Shown here: one piece after another, positions 35,951-44,818 of the stretch
Layout: every line of letters begins with the position of its first letter
Numbering within the stretch: position 1 is the first letter of the stretch
Source of the DNA: an uncultured Bacteroidia bacterium
GTDB lineage: Bacteria; Bacteroidota; Bacteroidia; Bacteroidales; F082
Reading direction: 5' to 3'
Length of the DNA stretch: 64,000 bases
Assembly: GCA_902785755.1 (NCBI GenBank)
Contig: CACZZO010000003.1
Location: 1 to 64,000 of the forward strand
Position numbers and translations under genes: made by a program
The notes under the pieces: model-generated
Databases searched by the model: none
What the model saw: the letters and a program-made list of their open reading frames with translations, nothing else
What the model was told of the DNA's origin: nothing

Positions 35951-36808
35951 TTATCGAAAAACCAAGGCAAAAACTGTCATGTTTTCGTCGCTTTGTTCGA
36001 GGAGCAAAGTGCCGTTGTGCCGCACCATGATTTGCTTTGAAAGGCTCAAACCGATGCCCGTGCCGTTGGGTTTGGTGGTGTAGAACGGGATGAAAATCTC
36101 CTCGATCTGCCGCAGCGGAATGGGCTTGCCATTGTTCGTCACGCGGATGACGGTTTGGTCTTCCGAGTTCAAGTCGGCGGTGATGCGGATAGAGTTGGCA
36201 TCGGCTTGTATAGCGTTCTTAATCAGATTGTTGAACACCAACATCAGTTGGCCTTCGTCGGCGTAGATGAGCAGGTCGGGCGTTTTGGCGGTGTAGGAAA
36301 GCGAGGCACCGTGCTCGGCGATTTTGGCCTTGTTGAGGAGCAACACCCTGTCCATCAATTCGTCCACCATCACGGCCTTGCGCACGGGCGGCTGGGCATT
36401 GGTGAGGCTGCGGTACGACTCCACAAAGCGAATCAAATCTTTCGACGAAGCCGAGATGGTTTCCAAGCCCGCCTTCACGTCCACGCCTTCCTCGTTGATG
36501 AGCGCGTCGCTCAGCGAGGCGATAGGCGCGACGGTGTTCATGATTTCGTGCGTCATCACGCGGAAAAGCTTGCTCTGCGTGGCTTCCTCGTTCATCGCCG
36601 TGCGCCGCTCGAAAATGCCCCGGATGCGGTTGAGCGTGCGGTTCATGGCCGACTTGCCGCTGAAGCGGAAGTTCAGTTCGCCGTCCTCCAAGGCATCCAT
36701 CATAAAGGCCACCTTGCGAACTTCGCGCCGCCTGACGACCCAAGCCGTCAGCACGACGGCCAAAACGACCGCCAACACTACAACCGCTATCCATGCCCAA
36801 GTGCTCAT
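35951..36808 (-). CDS. Sensor histidine kinase, membrane-anchored
   Basis: 285 residues. One N-terminal membrane helix (5-25), a short HAMP-like linker, and a kinase core with H-box LFRVMTHEIMNTVAPI (phospho-acceptor His87), N-box FNNLIKNAIQA and G-box TGIGLSLSKQI. There is almost no periplasmic sensor part, so it probably senses in or at the membrane. Its ATG overlaps the response-regulator stop (ATGA), so the two are translationally coupled and act as a pair. Confidence 0.9.
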   Translation of the reverse strand: MSTWAWIAVVVLAVVLAVVLTAWVVRRREVRKVAFMMDALEDGELNFRFSGKSAMNRTLNRIRGIFERRTAMNEEATQSKLFRVMTHEIMNTVAPIASLSDALINEEGVDVKAGLETISASSKDLIRFVESYRSLTNAQPPVRKAVMVDELMDRVLLLNKAKIAEHGASLSYTAKTPDLLIYADEGQLMLVFNNLIKNAIQADANSIRITADLNSEDQTVIRVTNNGKPIPLRQIEEIFIPFYTTKPNGTGIGLSLSKQIMVRHNGTLLLEQSDENMTVFALVFR

Positions 36809-38154
36809 ATACCGTATTTCTTTAGGCGGCTGTACAATGTCGGGCGACTGATATTCAAGGCTTTGGCCACCAAAGTCAGGTTGCCGTTGTAGGTTTTCAT
36901 CGCATTGCGGATGACTTGTTCCTCGGCACTTTCAAGGGTTTGGTTTTGCGGTTTTGGTTCCTTTTCGTCCATCAGTTCCGAGGCACGGATTTGGAGGTCG
37001 GCAGCGCGCACTAGTTCGGTTTCGGAATAGATGACCGCCTTCTCAATGCAACCTTGCAGCTCACGGATGTTGCCGCTCCAACGGCAACGCTTCAGAAGGT
37101 TCAACGCTTCTTCGGAAAGGCCTTGCGCCTTGCGGTGGTATTTTTCGGCGTATTGCTTGATGAAAAGCTCTGACAATGAGACGATTTCGTCGGGACGCTT
37201 GCGCAAAGGCGGTAAGTTGAGCACCACCGTGTTGATGCGGTAGAACAAATCCTCACGAAACCGACCTTCCTTGACCATCGCGGGAAGGTACATGTTGGTG
37301 GCACAAATCAGGCGAATGTCGATGGGAATGGATTTCGTGTCGCCGACGCGGGTGATGCTTCGGTTTTGGATGACACGCAACAGTTTGGCTTGTTCGCTCA
37401 GCGGAATGTTGCCGATTTCGTCCAAGAAAAGCGTCGTTCCTTGCGCCTGCTCAAACTTCCCGATGTGGTCGGCGTGGGCATCGGTGAAAGCGCCTTTCAC
37501 ATGGCCGAACATCTCGCTCTCAAACAGCGTCTCGGTGATGGCACCAATATCGACACTCACCATCGGCTTGGTGGCACGAAGCGAAAGTCGGTGTATCTCG
37601 TTGGCCAACACATCCTTACCTGTTCCGTTCTCGCCCGTAATCAATAAGGTGGCCTCGGTCGGGGCCACTTTTTCCACCATCTCTCGTAGTTGCTTCATCA
37701 CCTTGCTCTTGCCCCATTGCATGGCAGGCGGGGGATTGGCGGAAGTGCCTTTCGCGGCAGCATTACGGTGTTTCTTGCAGGCTTCTTCAAGCGTGGCGAG
37801 GAGTTTGGGGTTGTCCCAAGGCTTCACCACGAAATCGAAGGCACCGCGTTTCATGCCTTCCACGGCGAGGGCAATGTCGGCGTAGGCTGTGAACAGCACC
37901 ACCTCCACCTCGGGGAAGTCGCGCTTGAGTTCGGAGAGCCAAAAGAGACCCTCGTTGCCCGTGTTGATGTCGGCCTCGAAGTTCATGTCGAGCAAAACCA
38001 CGTCGGGCTTGAAGGTTCGCATGGTTTCCATCAGCACCTTGGGCGATGCGATGAGTTCCACTTCGGCGAAACGCATCGGCAGCAAGATTTTCAGCGCCGA
38101 GCGGATGCCCGCGTTGTCATCGACGACTAGGATTTTTGATTTGAGTTTGGGCAT
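36805..38154 (-). CDS. Sigma-54-dependent response regulator (NtrC family)
   Basis: 449 residues. The receiver domain (about 5-125) has its phospho-Asp in VVLLDMNFEAD. The AAA+ sigma-54 interaction domain (about 150-380) has Walker A ITGENGTGKDVLANE, the GAFTDA loop in GHVKGAFTDAHAD (a GAFTGA variant) and Walker B GTTLFLDEIGN. The Fis-type helix-turn-helix is at the C-terminus (LTLVAKALNISRPTLYSRLKKYGI). With its kinase it is the likely activator of the two sigma-54 promoters at 50831-50847 and 53843-53859, though this is inferred. Confidence 0.93.
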   Translation of the reverse strand: MPKLKSKILVVDDNAGIRSALKILLPMRFAEVELIASPKVLMETMRTFKPDVVLLDMNFEADINTGNEGLFWLSELKRDFPEVEVVLFTAYADIALAVEGMKRGAFDFVVKPWDNPKLLATLEEACKKHRNAAAKGTSANPPPAMQWGKSKVMKQLREMVEKVAPTEATLLITGENGTGKDVLANEIHRLSLRATKPMVSVDIGAITETLFESEMFGHVKGAFTDAHADHIGKFEQAQGTTLFLDEIGNIPLSEQAKLLRVIQNRSITRVGDTKSIPIDIRLICATNMYLPAMVKEGRFREDLFYRINTVVLNLPPLRKRPDEIVSLSELFIKQYAEKYHRKAQGLSEEALNLLKRCRWSGNIRELQGCIEKAVIYSETELVRAADLQIRASELMDEKEPKPQNQTLESAEEQVIRNAMKTYNGNLTLVAKALNISRPTLYSRLKKYGI

Positions 38155-38163
38155 GGCTTTGAT

Positions 38164-39675
38164 TTAATGTGCTTGTTTTTGATTTTTAGATGCGACAATG
38201 ACCCAACGGCCTTCCTTGCGGCTACCTTCTCTGACAAGGATGCCATTCTCTTGAAGCGCAGAAAGTTCTCTCAATATTGTCCTTCGAGAAATTTCAGTAT
38301 TTTGAACCAATTGAGGTATGGTTATAGTGCCATCCTCTTGTATCAATGCCAATATAAGCATTTGACGTTCAGAAAGTTCTTTGGTGCCATCTTTAGTGTC
38401 AAAAGTTGGCACAAAAGAACCATCCTCATTTGTTTCAATGGTTAAGACAAGCTTCACTTGCAGCAATTCGGGTTGCTCGATGAGTTCGGGCTTCAGCCAA
38501 TGTTTTTCACTCCACGCGCTCAAAATGAGCGGGAAACCTGAACCAAGGTTCTCACCGAAGCCAATCATGCGGAACATGTTCTGAATGCGCTGGTTACGGG
38601 CTTTGGTTTCCTCTCCTTCATAAATCTGTTCCACGGGCAACTTCAACAGTCCAGGGTTGGTAAACACAAATTTGTTGTCGTATTTCTCCACCTTCAGCAC
38701 ACCCTCAATCATCAAATCGGCATGGATTATGGCATTGGTCAAGGCCTCGCGAATGGCCTTGTGTTGCGGCGTGTCATCATCGCGCTCCACGCCTTCCATC
38801 TTGAACGGACGAGGCAAATCCTGCAGCAATTTAGGCAACACCATCGAGACGAAATTGAACAAGTTGTTTTCCCAAGTTCCATCGTAAGTCAGACGGTCGC
38901 TGTAGCGTTGGTCGCCTATCAGGCGCGATTTGTCGATATAATCCAACCGCAAATTGTCGAAGCGGTCGCGGACGGGCAAGCCCTTGCCAAACATCAGCAG
39001 TCCGGCCATCGTCAAACCTTCCATTCCCTCATCACGGTTCAGTGTAAAACCGCCCAACTGACGCAAAAACTCCTTGTGGTCGAGGCCGTTAAAGACATGC
39101 TCTGGGTATCTGCTTTTGAAATGGTTGCGGTAGCGTTCCAAAGTCGGGGTGTCGATGTCGTCCATGGTGTAATGCTTCAGGAAAAGGCGGTCGTTGCCGT
39201 CCAGAAACGCATCGCGCACCATCATTCGAATAACCTGTTCGGGACAATGGTAATCGCCTTCGTAGTTGCGGATGAAAGTGCCACGCATCATGTTGTTGTT
39301 GATATAGACAGGCCGGATGGTATAGTCAGCACGAGGCACATTGATGGCCACCACTTTTTTGCCGTCCATCTCAACCACCTCAACGTCCTCGTCCTTCAGA
39401 AGGTTCACGTTCACCTTTTCAGGATTGTTGATGCCGTTCCAAAACTCTTTGCGAATCTTATCCGCGTCATCCACGCCTGTAATCGTGAACCGCTTGTCAA
39501 CATCCTTCTCTCTGACATCCTCATGCACACCCAAAAGGATTGTCCCTCCAGACGTGTTTGCAAAAGCCGAATAGGTCTCCCAAACCGAACTGGGTAGACT
39601 CGTCTGCGCTTTCTTACATTCTAACGTCACGCGCTCGCCTTTTTGTAAGGCAGATATTATGGTGTTCTCGTTCAT
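38164..39675 (-). CDS. AlbA_2 (Schlafen-like) domain protein with HATPase-like and winged-helix domains
   Basis: 503 residues. The N-terminal AlbA_2 domain (about 10-160) has VTLECKKAQTSLPSSVWETYSAFANTSGGTILLGV. A middle region has an ATPase_c_4-like part (REALTNAIIHADLMIEG...FTNPG...ARNQRIQNMFRMIGFGENLGSGFPLI), followed by a winged-helix C-terminus (ITIPQLVQNTEISRRTILRELSALQENGILVREG). It is a putative regulator or RNA/DNA-binding stress protein. It starts 4 bp after ATPase D and is probably cotranscribed with it. Confidence 0.87.
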   Translation of the reverse strand: MNENTIISALQKGERVTLECKKAQTSLPSSVWETYSAFANTSGGTILLGVHEDVREKDVDKRFTITGVDDADKIRKEFWNGINNPEKVNVNLLKDEDVEVVEMDGKKVVAINVPRADYTIRPVYINNNMMRGTFIRNYEGDYHCPEQVIRMMVRDAFLDGNDRLFLKHYTMDDIDTPTLERYRNHFKSRYPEHVFNGLDHKEFLRQLGGFTLNRDEGMEGLTMAGLLMFGKGLPVRDRFDNLRLDYIDKSRLIGDQRYSDRLTYDGTWENNLFNFVSMVLPKLLQDLPRPFKMEGVERDDDTPQHKAIREALTNAIIHADLMIEGVLKVEKYDNKFVFTNPGLLKLPVEQIYEGEETKARNQRIQNMFRMIGFGENLGSGFPLILSAWSEKHWLKPELIEQPELLQVKLVLTIETNEDGSFVPTFDTKDGTKELSERQMLILALIQEDGTITIPQLVQNTEISRRTILRELSALQENGILVREGSRKEGRWVIVASKNQKQAH

Positions 39676-39679
39676 AAAC

Positions 39680-40816
39680 TCATACTTTTCTCCTATCCAA
39701 CCAAAGTTTCATCAACGGGTCGGAAATGGAATAGGTTTTTTCTTTTCTTGTAATTAGGTCGTATTCAAGCAGCTTGAGGGCAGCCGATTGGCTTGAACTT
39801 GGCGAACGCAAACGGTATTTCTTGTTGAATGCCGTAGAAGTGATGCCTTGCACCTGTTTTTCGGCATGGATAGCGTAAAGCAGCTCCTTTTGCGCCTCGG
39901 TGATGTAGGCCAATTGTTCACGCAACCGAGAGTCATTCTCGTCAATATAATCTTCAATCAGTTGATTTACAGACTCATCGTCGCAGGTTTGGTCTTTTGG
40001 CGTTTCGGAAAAAGCATCCTTCATGATACGCTGCACATACAAAGTGACGCCCATAAAGACCTCGTAAACATGCGCAAAAGCCTCTGGTGCAAGGCCTTTC
40101 CCTGCCTCCCGAAAATGGCGGGTCGCGAAATCCAGATAGACATCGTATGCGATAGGTTCCAAACGGAGCGATTTCGCGCTTTGGAAAAACGGCCTCTTCG
40201 ACGAGAAAAACATCTCCTCCATAAGCCGCCGCTGACTGCCCGAAAACACGAAATTGGTGTTCGAAAGTTTCTGGATATGCGTCCTTAGCAAAGCCTCGAC
40301 ATTCTTCTCGGGATACCTCGTAATCTGTTGAAACTCATCAATAACGACAATGCACCGCTTATCGACTTTTTCAAGATAACCGAAAATCTCCGCCAAAGTG
40401 TATTCGGGGTTTTGCACGTCGCCCAACTTGACATCGAAAGTGGGCATATTTTGGATGGTGTCGTAGCCGAAACTTGCGCTGAGCGACTTCAAGAAAGTGA
40501 CAAACTGCTTGCGCAACTTCACACTTCGAGTGGCCACATTGTCGAAAACCGCCGTCCCGAAGGCAAGGATGAACTCGCGAAAGGTCGTAGTGTGAAGTAT
40601 ATCGACCGAAACGGTGACATACTCATCCTTGATTTCCGGCTTGTCGAAGACGAAATCAACGAGCGAGGTCTTCCCCATTCTGCGCGGCGAGGTCAGCACC
40701 ACATTCATCTGATTATGAATCGATTTCTCCAAATCAGCCGCTTCCTTCACGCGGTCGCAAAAATATTCGGGAGCTATCTTTCCTGAAACTATGAACGGAT
40801 TGATGTTCTTTACCAT
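39680..40816 (-). CDS. AAA ATPase (ATPase D) paired with the AlbA_2 gene
   Basis: 378 residues from the ATG at 40816 (MVKNINPFIVSGKIAPEYFCDR). An upstream GTG was rejected because it lies upstream of the -7 box. Walker A is SPRRMGKTS (43-51), Walker B is CIVVIDEFQQITRYP, and a sensor-like segment is FVFSGSQRRLM. The C-terminus is a winged-helix (TSTAFNKKYRLRSPSSSQSAALKLLEYDLI) with no nuclease-like motif, unlike ATPases A, B, C and E. A -7 box TATCTTTG is at 40836-40843, and a 14-bp-period direct repeat lies upstream. Operon with the AlbA_2 gene. Confidence 0.85.
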   Translation of the reverse strand: MVKNINPFIVSGKIAPEYFCDRVKEAADLEKSIHNQMNVVLTSPRRMGKTSLVDFVFDKPEIKDEYVTVSVDILHTTTFREFILAFGTAVFDNVATRSVKLRKQFVTFLKSLSASFGYDTIQNMPTFDVKLGDVQNPEYTLAEIFGYLEKVDKRCIVVIDEFQQITRYPEKNVEALLRTHIQKLSNTNFVFSGSQRRLMEEMFFSSKRPFFQSAKSLRLEPIAYDVYLDFATRHFREAGKGLAPEAFAHVYEVFMGVTLYVQRIMKDAFSETPKDQTCDDESVNQLIEDYIDENDSRLREQLAYITEAQKELLYAIHAEKQVQGITSTAFNKKYRLRSPSSSQSAALKLLEYDLITRKEKTYSISDPLMKLWLDRRKV

Positions 40817-40855
40817 AACGCCTTGATTTTGGGGACAAAGATAGTGCTTTTTCAC

Positions 40856-40885
40856 AAATTACCGAAAAAAAATTACCGAAAAAAC
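40856..40885. repeat. Direct repeat upstream of ATPase D
   Basis: AAATTACCGAAAAA occurs twice with 14 bp period (starts 40856 and 40870). It lies in the -33 region of the ATPase D promoter and is a candidate operator. Confidence 0.65.
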
Positions 40886-40901
40886 ATAATTTTCAAAATC
40901 A

Positions 40902-42101
40902 TCAATATAACAGTCCGACCATCCAAAGCGGCAACTTGTTACCGTGGGGCGATTCAATGTCATCGGCCAACACGTAGGAATGGGGCAAATCGGCAATCTG
41001 CTCAAAAGTCTTGCCTTCGCCGCCGACTTCAAATGTCCACTTCCCGTCCACCTTGAAATCGCCTTGCTGCTTGCCGTATTCCACTGTATGGCTATAACTC
41101 AACTGATTGACTGCGAAGCACTCACGCACTGTTCCAACCTTCACCGAAGTGGTTGCCAAAGCATAAAGGAGGTTGGGGTTTTCAAGATAAATCTTGTCGG
41201 GTTTTTGCATTTTTTTCACGGAAACGAGGTCGCTGTAGAGCAGATGGATAAGTTTTGCGTCGTCCAAATGACCCAAATATTCAATGACTGTGTTACGCTG
41301 CAACTCAATCATCGAAGCCATCTTGGAGATGTCCACATCAAAAGGAACCTGCTGCGCCAACACATTCAACAGCGCCTTGACCTTCCTGCAATTGCCCGGA
41401 TTCACATTGCGGAGTTGCGGCAACTCAACATCAATGACATAGTTCGTCACCTGCTCGATAAGCGGATAATAATCGATGGGGTTCTTTAGATAGAAAGGAT
41501 AATACCCGAACTTCAGGTAGTCGTGGAAATGCTGCAGCGGGCGGCACTTGCTGTTCACTTCAGCCGCAATTTCCTTGGCATTAGCCAGTATCTCCTCCAA
41601 CGAATGGCAAGGCAGAACGATACCTTTATAAAATTGGAGATACTCCCTGAACGAAAGTCCAGGCATATAATAGCCACGGCAGCGGCGCGAAAGGTCGGCA
41701 TCGCCGTCAATCAACTTCAGCAACGACGAGCCGCTCAAGATAATTTGAAGGTTGGGATAGGTATCGGCCACTTCCTTCACCTCGCGGCTCCAATTTTCGT
41801 ATTTGTGCGCCTCGTCGAGCACCAGCAACTTGCCTCCGTGTTTGTAGAACTTCTCGGCAACCTCTAAAATAGTATGTTGGGTGAAATAAGAGAAATCAAG
41901 GGAGCAATACAGTGCTTCCTCGCTGCCGACACCGTATTGTTGCCTGATGTATTGCCTCAACAAAGTGGATTTGCCCACGCCTCTCGGTCCCCGTATGCAA
42001 AGCATAGGAGCCTCCCAATTGACGTGGTTGATGAAGTTCCTCACAATCTTCATATTGGTGGCGTTAAGCAAGGCATTTTGTTTCTCAAATAACTGTTCCA
42101 T
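40902..42101 (-). CDS. AAA ATPase with DUF4143 C-terminus (ATPase E)
   Basis: 399 residues. Walker A is RGPRGVGKS (37-45), Walker B is KLLVLDEAHKYENW, and a sensor-like segment is IILSGSSLLKLIDGDADLSRRCRGYY. The C-terminal part has GDFKVDGKWTFEVGGEGK, a degenerate nuclease-like strand pair. It is related to ATPase A. Its leader contains three identical 16-bp palindromes at exactly 33-bp period. It lies next to ATPase D but has its own promoter region. Confidence 0.85.
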   Translation of the reverse strand: MEQLFEKQNALLNATNMKIVRNFINHVNWEAPMLCIRGPRGVGKSTLLRQYIRQQYGVGSEEALYCSLDFSYFTQHTILEVAEKFYKHGGKLLVLDEAHKYENWSREVKEVADTYPNLQIILSGSSLLKLIDGDADLSRRCRGYYMPGLSFREYLQFYKGIVLPCHSLEEILANAKEIAAEVNSKCRPLQHFHDYLKFGYYPFYLKNPIDYYPLIEQVTNYVIDVELPQLRNVNPGNCRKVKALLNVLAQQVPFDVDISKMASMIELQRNTVIEYLGHLDDAKLIHLLYSDLVSVKKMQKPDKIYLENPNLLYALATTSVKVGTVRECFAVNQLSYSHTVEYGKQQGDFKVDGKWTFEVGGEGKTFEQIADLPHSYVLADDIESPHGNKLPLWMVGLLY

Positions 42102-42119
42102 AGCACTTTAGTTTTATTT

Positions 42120-42201
42120 GCTTTTTACAGAAAGCATTTTTGAATCACTTTTGCTTTTTACAGAAAGCACTTTTGTAAAAATTCTGCTTTTTACAGAAAG
42201 C
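42120..42201. repeat. Three identical 16-bp palindromes at 33-bp period
   Basis: GCTTTTTACAGAAAGC at 42120-42135, 42153-42168 and 42186-42201. Each can fold (GCTTT/AAAGC). The array lies between the ATPase E start codon and its -7 box (42201-42208, TATTTTTG on the minus strand), so it is mostly in the transcribed leader. The spacers (17 bp) differ from one another. Confidence 0.93.
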
Positions 42202-42264
42202 AAAAATAGGAATTTTTTGGATACCGTACACAAAAAGTGTAGATTTTTGACAATATTTCCAAGA

Positions 42265-44601
42265 TTATTCCTTCTGCAACACATCCACCGGATTGGTCTT
42301 GGCCGCCTTCAAGGTCTGCCAAAGCACCGAAAGGAAGGCCATCACGAGGGAAATGGCCACGGCGACGACGAAAATCCAGCCGTAGTTTTCGAGTTTGACG
42401 ATGAAGCCTTCGAGGTAACGCTGCGCCGCCCACACCGCTATCGGGACGGCGATGACGCAAGCCACGGCAACCAAAACCATATATTCCTTCACGGTGCGCC
42501 AAGTCTCGCTCTCAACGGTGCCACCAAACACCTTGCGCACGGCAATGCTCTTGGCGTTCTCGCCCGCGTAATAGGTACTCATTGCAATAAGGCCAAGCAG
42601 CGAAATCAGCACGGCAAGGAGCATAAAGATTTCCAAAAGCCGCATATTGTTCTTGGCAGGCTTGAGCGCGTCGCGGTAGAAGTTGTCGATGTAGTCGTCG
42701 GCGTAAACCATAAACGGTAAGCCCTTGCCCCAAGCCTCCGTCGTTTCGCGGATGGCTTTCCGAGCCTCTTTTTGGTCGCCGACCGTCTCTATGAGGAACG
42801 CCGCGCGCTGTCCACCCCATTCGATGTCTTCCGTTTTCTGCACACTCACGACGAGGTAGTCTTCCTCGCCCACATTAGTCCTGTTGACGGGAAAATCACG
42901 AATCACGCCAGCCACCTGCTCACAGCCCGTGGTCCGTTGTGCCAAGGTCTGGCTGATGTCGTGGAAGTCGTCGTCGAAGCCCGTGGCGGCAAAGGCGGCC
43001 TCGCCAAACCAGACCGAATTGAACACGGGTGCACCATAATCGCTTATCTTCTCAAAACCAAGCATTTGGAATGCGTTTGTATCCACACGGAACATACGAT
43101 AGGCAATCTCCGCACCATCGCGGGTGAGGCTGTATTGTCCGCCGACAGGATAACCCGGCACACCTTTACAATGGCCTATCTTTTTCACACAAGGCAGTTG
43201 TTCCAAAGCCTCGCTCAAAGCCTCACGACTGGCACCGTGGGCACCAGCATCCAAGTAAAACAGGTTCTTGGTGTTACAGTGCATCGGGCGATTGAGTGAA
43301 GTGCGGTATTGGGTCTCCATCACGATGGCCATAGCGATGAGAAAGACCGCCAAAGTGCTTTGGATGACGATGAATACCATATTGAACACCATTTTCGTAT
43401 TGCGGCGGAAGGTGCCTTTCACCACATCCATCGGCTGCACGCGGCTGGCAAACACGGCTGGAATGATGCCGTTGAGCACGCCAACCACCACAATGACAGC
43501 GAGATAAGACAAGAGATACATTGGTTTCACTTGCACCTGTATCGGCACATCAGGGTCGTTGAGCAAAGCATTGACCGAGGGGGCGAACAAATGCGCCAAC
43601 AACAAGCCAAGGCCAAAGCATACTGCCGTAAATATCAGTGATTCAGAGATATATTTCCAAATGATTTCACCTTTTTGCGCTCCGAGCAGTCGGCGCGTGG
43701 CCATCTCCTTGGCGCGCTTTCCTGTGAGGGCAAACGAAAGATTGATATAGTTGAACACCGCAGAAAGCAGCAGCAACAACCCGACAATCGCCAAGAGTTT
43801 CAAGGTGCCGAGGTCGCCGCGATTGAACTGGTTCTTTGAGTCGTTGGCATCGCGGAAAAACAGTTGGTCGAAGCGCCTCACGACCAATTTTTCGAAGAAA
43901 GCCTTGCCGTAAAATTCGGGATAGATGGCCTTGCAAACTTGTTCCGCTTTGTCATAAATCACCTGCGGGTCGGTGCCTTTGCGGTATTTCGCGAAAGTGA
44001 TGGTCGAGCCGTAACGGTCGTAAGGCATTTCGTAGGCTGCCCAATTGGCGGGATGTCGGTCGTTGACAATCAGGTCGGTATATTTGAAAACGGTGTTGCG
44101 GTTGTCCTTGAGGATGCCCGTGATGACATAATCTTGGTTGTTCTCACGAATCGTCTGGCCCACTTCCAGGTCGTAGGTTCGCGCAAGGGTTTCGCCGACA
44201 ATGACATTCGAGGTTGACTCGATGCCTTCGGAACTGCCATCAACAAATTCGAGGTAAGGGAACATCTTGAAGAAGTTTTTGTCCACGGCCACCACTTTCA
44301 CCGATACGAACTGATCGTCCATCAAGACCATCGTGCTAATGCCTTCGCAATAGCGCGAGGCCATCTCCACCTCGGGCACGCGCTCGATGAGTTCGTCGGT
44401 GAAGGCGTAAGTGAGGCCCGTATAGTCGGTCATTCCGAAGGTGTAGATGTTCTTTCGGTCAGGGCTTTCGCGCGTGATGCTGTACTGCTGCCACGCGTAA
44501 CTGCCGATGATGATGACAAAAGCGAGGCTGACTGCCAAGCCCACGGCTTCAATGATTGTATAGAGTTTGTTTCTTGATAGGAATTTGATGTAACTTGACA
44601 T
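42265..44601 (-). CDS. ABC transporter permease, FtsX/MacB type (two FtsX domains)
   Basis: 778 residues. An N-terminal membrane helix (about 20-40), a periplasmic MacB_PCD-like domain, a first FtsX triplet (about 280-430, with RAKEMATRRLLGAQKGEI), a second helix and periplasmic domain, and a C-terminal FtsX triplet (ENAKSIAVRKVFGGTVES) ending NPVDVLQKE. It needs an ABC ATPase; the only candidate in the window is at 55798-56484. It is paralogous to the 60644-63019 permease (same MSSYIKFLSRNKLYTIIEAVGL start). Probably a macrolide- or peptide-type exporter part. Last gene of the row that begins at the GIN gene. Confidence 0.9.
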   Translation of the reverse strand: MSSYIKFLSRNKLYTIIEAVGLAVSLAFVIIIGSYAWQQYSITRESPDRKNIYTFGMTDYTGLTYAFTDELIERVPEVEMASRYCEGISTMVLMDDQFVSVKVVAVDKNFFKMFPYLEFVDGSSEGIESTSNVIVGETLARTYDLEVGQTIRENNQDYVITGILKDNRNTVFKYTDLIVNDRHPANWAAYEMPYDRYGSTITFAKYRKGTDPQVIYDKAEQVCKAIYPEFYGKAFFEKLVVRRFDQLFFRDANDSKNQFNRGDLGTLKLLAIVGLLLLLSAVFNYINLSFALTGKRAKEMATRRLLGAQKGEIIWKYISESLIFTAVCFGLGLLLAHLFAPSVNALLNDPDVPIQVQVKPMYLLSYLAVIVVVGVLNGIIPAVFASRVQPMDVVKGTFRRNTKMVFNMVFIVIQSTLAVFLIAMAIVMETQYRTSLNRPMHCNTKNLFYLDAGAHGASREALSEALEQLPCVKKIGHCKGVPGYPVGGQYSLTRDGAEIAYRMFRVDTNAFQMLGFEKISDYGAPVFNSVWFGEAAFAATGFDDDFHDISQTLAQRTTGCEQVAGVIRDFPVNRTNVGEEDYLVVSVQKTEDIEWGGQRAAFLIETVGDQKEARKAIRETTEAWGKGLPFMVYADDYIDNFYRDALKPAKNNMRLLEIFMLLAVLISLLGLIAMSTYYAGENAKSIAVRKVFGGTVESETWRTVKEYMVLVAVACVIAVPIAVWAAQRYLEGFIVKLENYGWIFVVAVAISLVMAFLSVLWQTLKAAKTNPVDVLQKE

Positions 44602-44645
44602 ATTGTTGAATTGTTGATTGTTTAACTGTTTGTATTCAATTGTTT

Positions 44646-44812
44646 AACTACGGATTACACAGATTTTACGGATATGCTTCCGAAAATTTTGGGGATGCAA
44701 GCATCCAATTCCTACGGATAGGCTAACGCCAGCAAAAATCCGTACCAATCGGACGCTTGCGTCCTCCAAATTTCTTGTCGGAAATCCGTTTAATCCGCGC
44801 AATCCGTAGTTT
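44646..44812. repeat. Dispersed long palindrome, ACTACGGATT...AATCCGTAGT type
   Basis: The ends AACTACGGATT and AATCCGTAGTTT form inverted arms, with short hairpins inside (GGATGCAAGCATCC; GGACGCTTGCGTCC). Members of the same family lie at 55613-55781, 56547-56643, 59046-59142, 60439-60624 and 63056-63303. It sits between two permease genes and shows no coding content. Confidence 0.85.
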
Positions 44813-44818
44813 CTCAAA

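Noticed and set aside
42120..42201. Possible CRISPR array
   Set aside because: Three 16-bp palindromes with 17-bp spacers are too short, and no cas genes are nearby; the position in an ATPase leader fits a regulatory array better.
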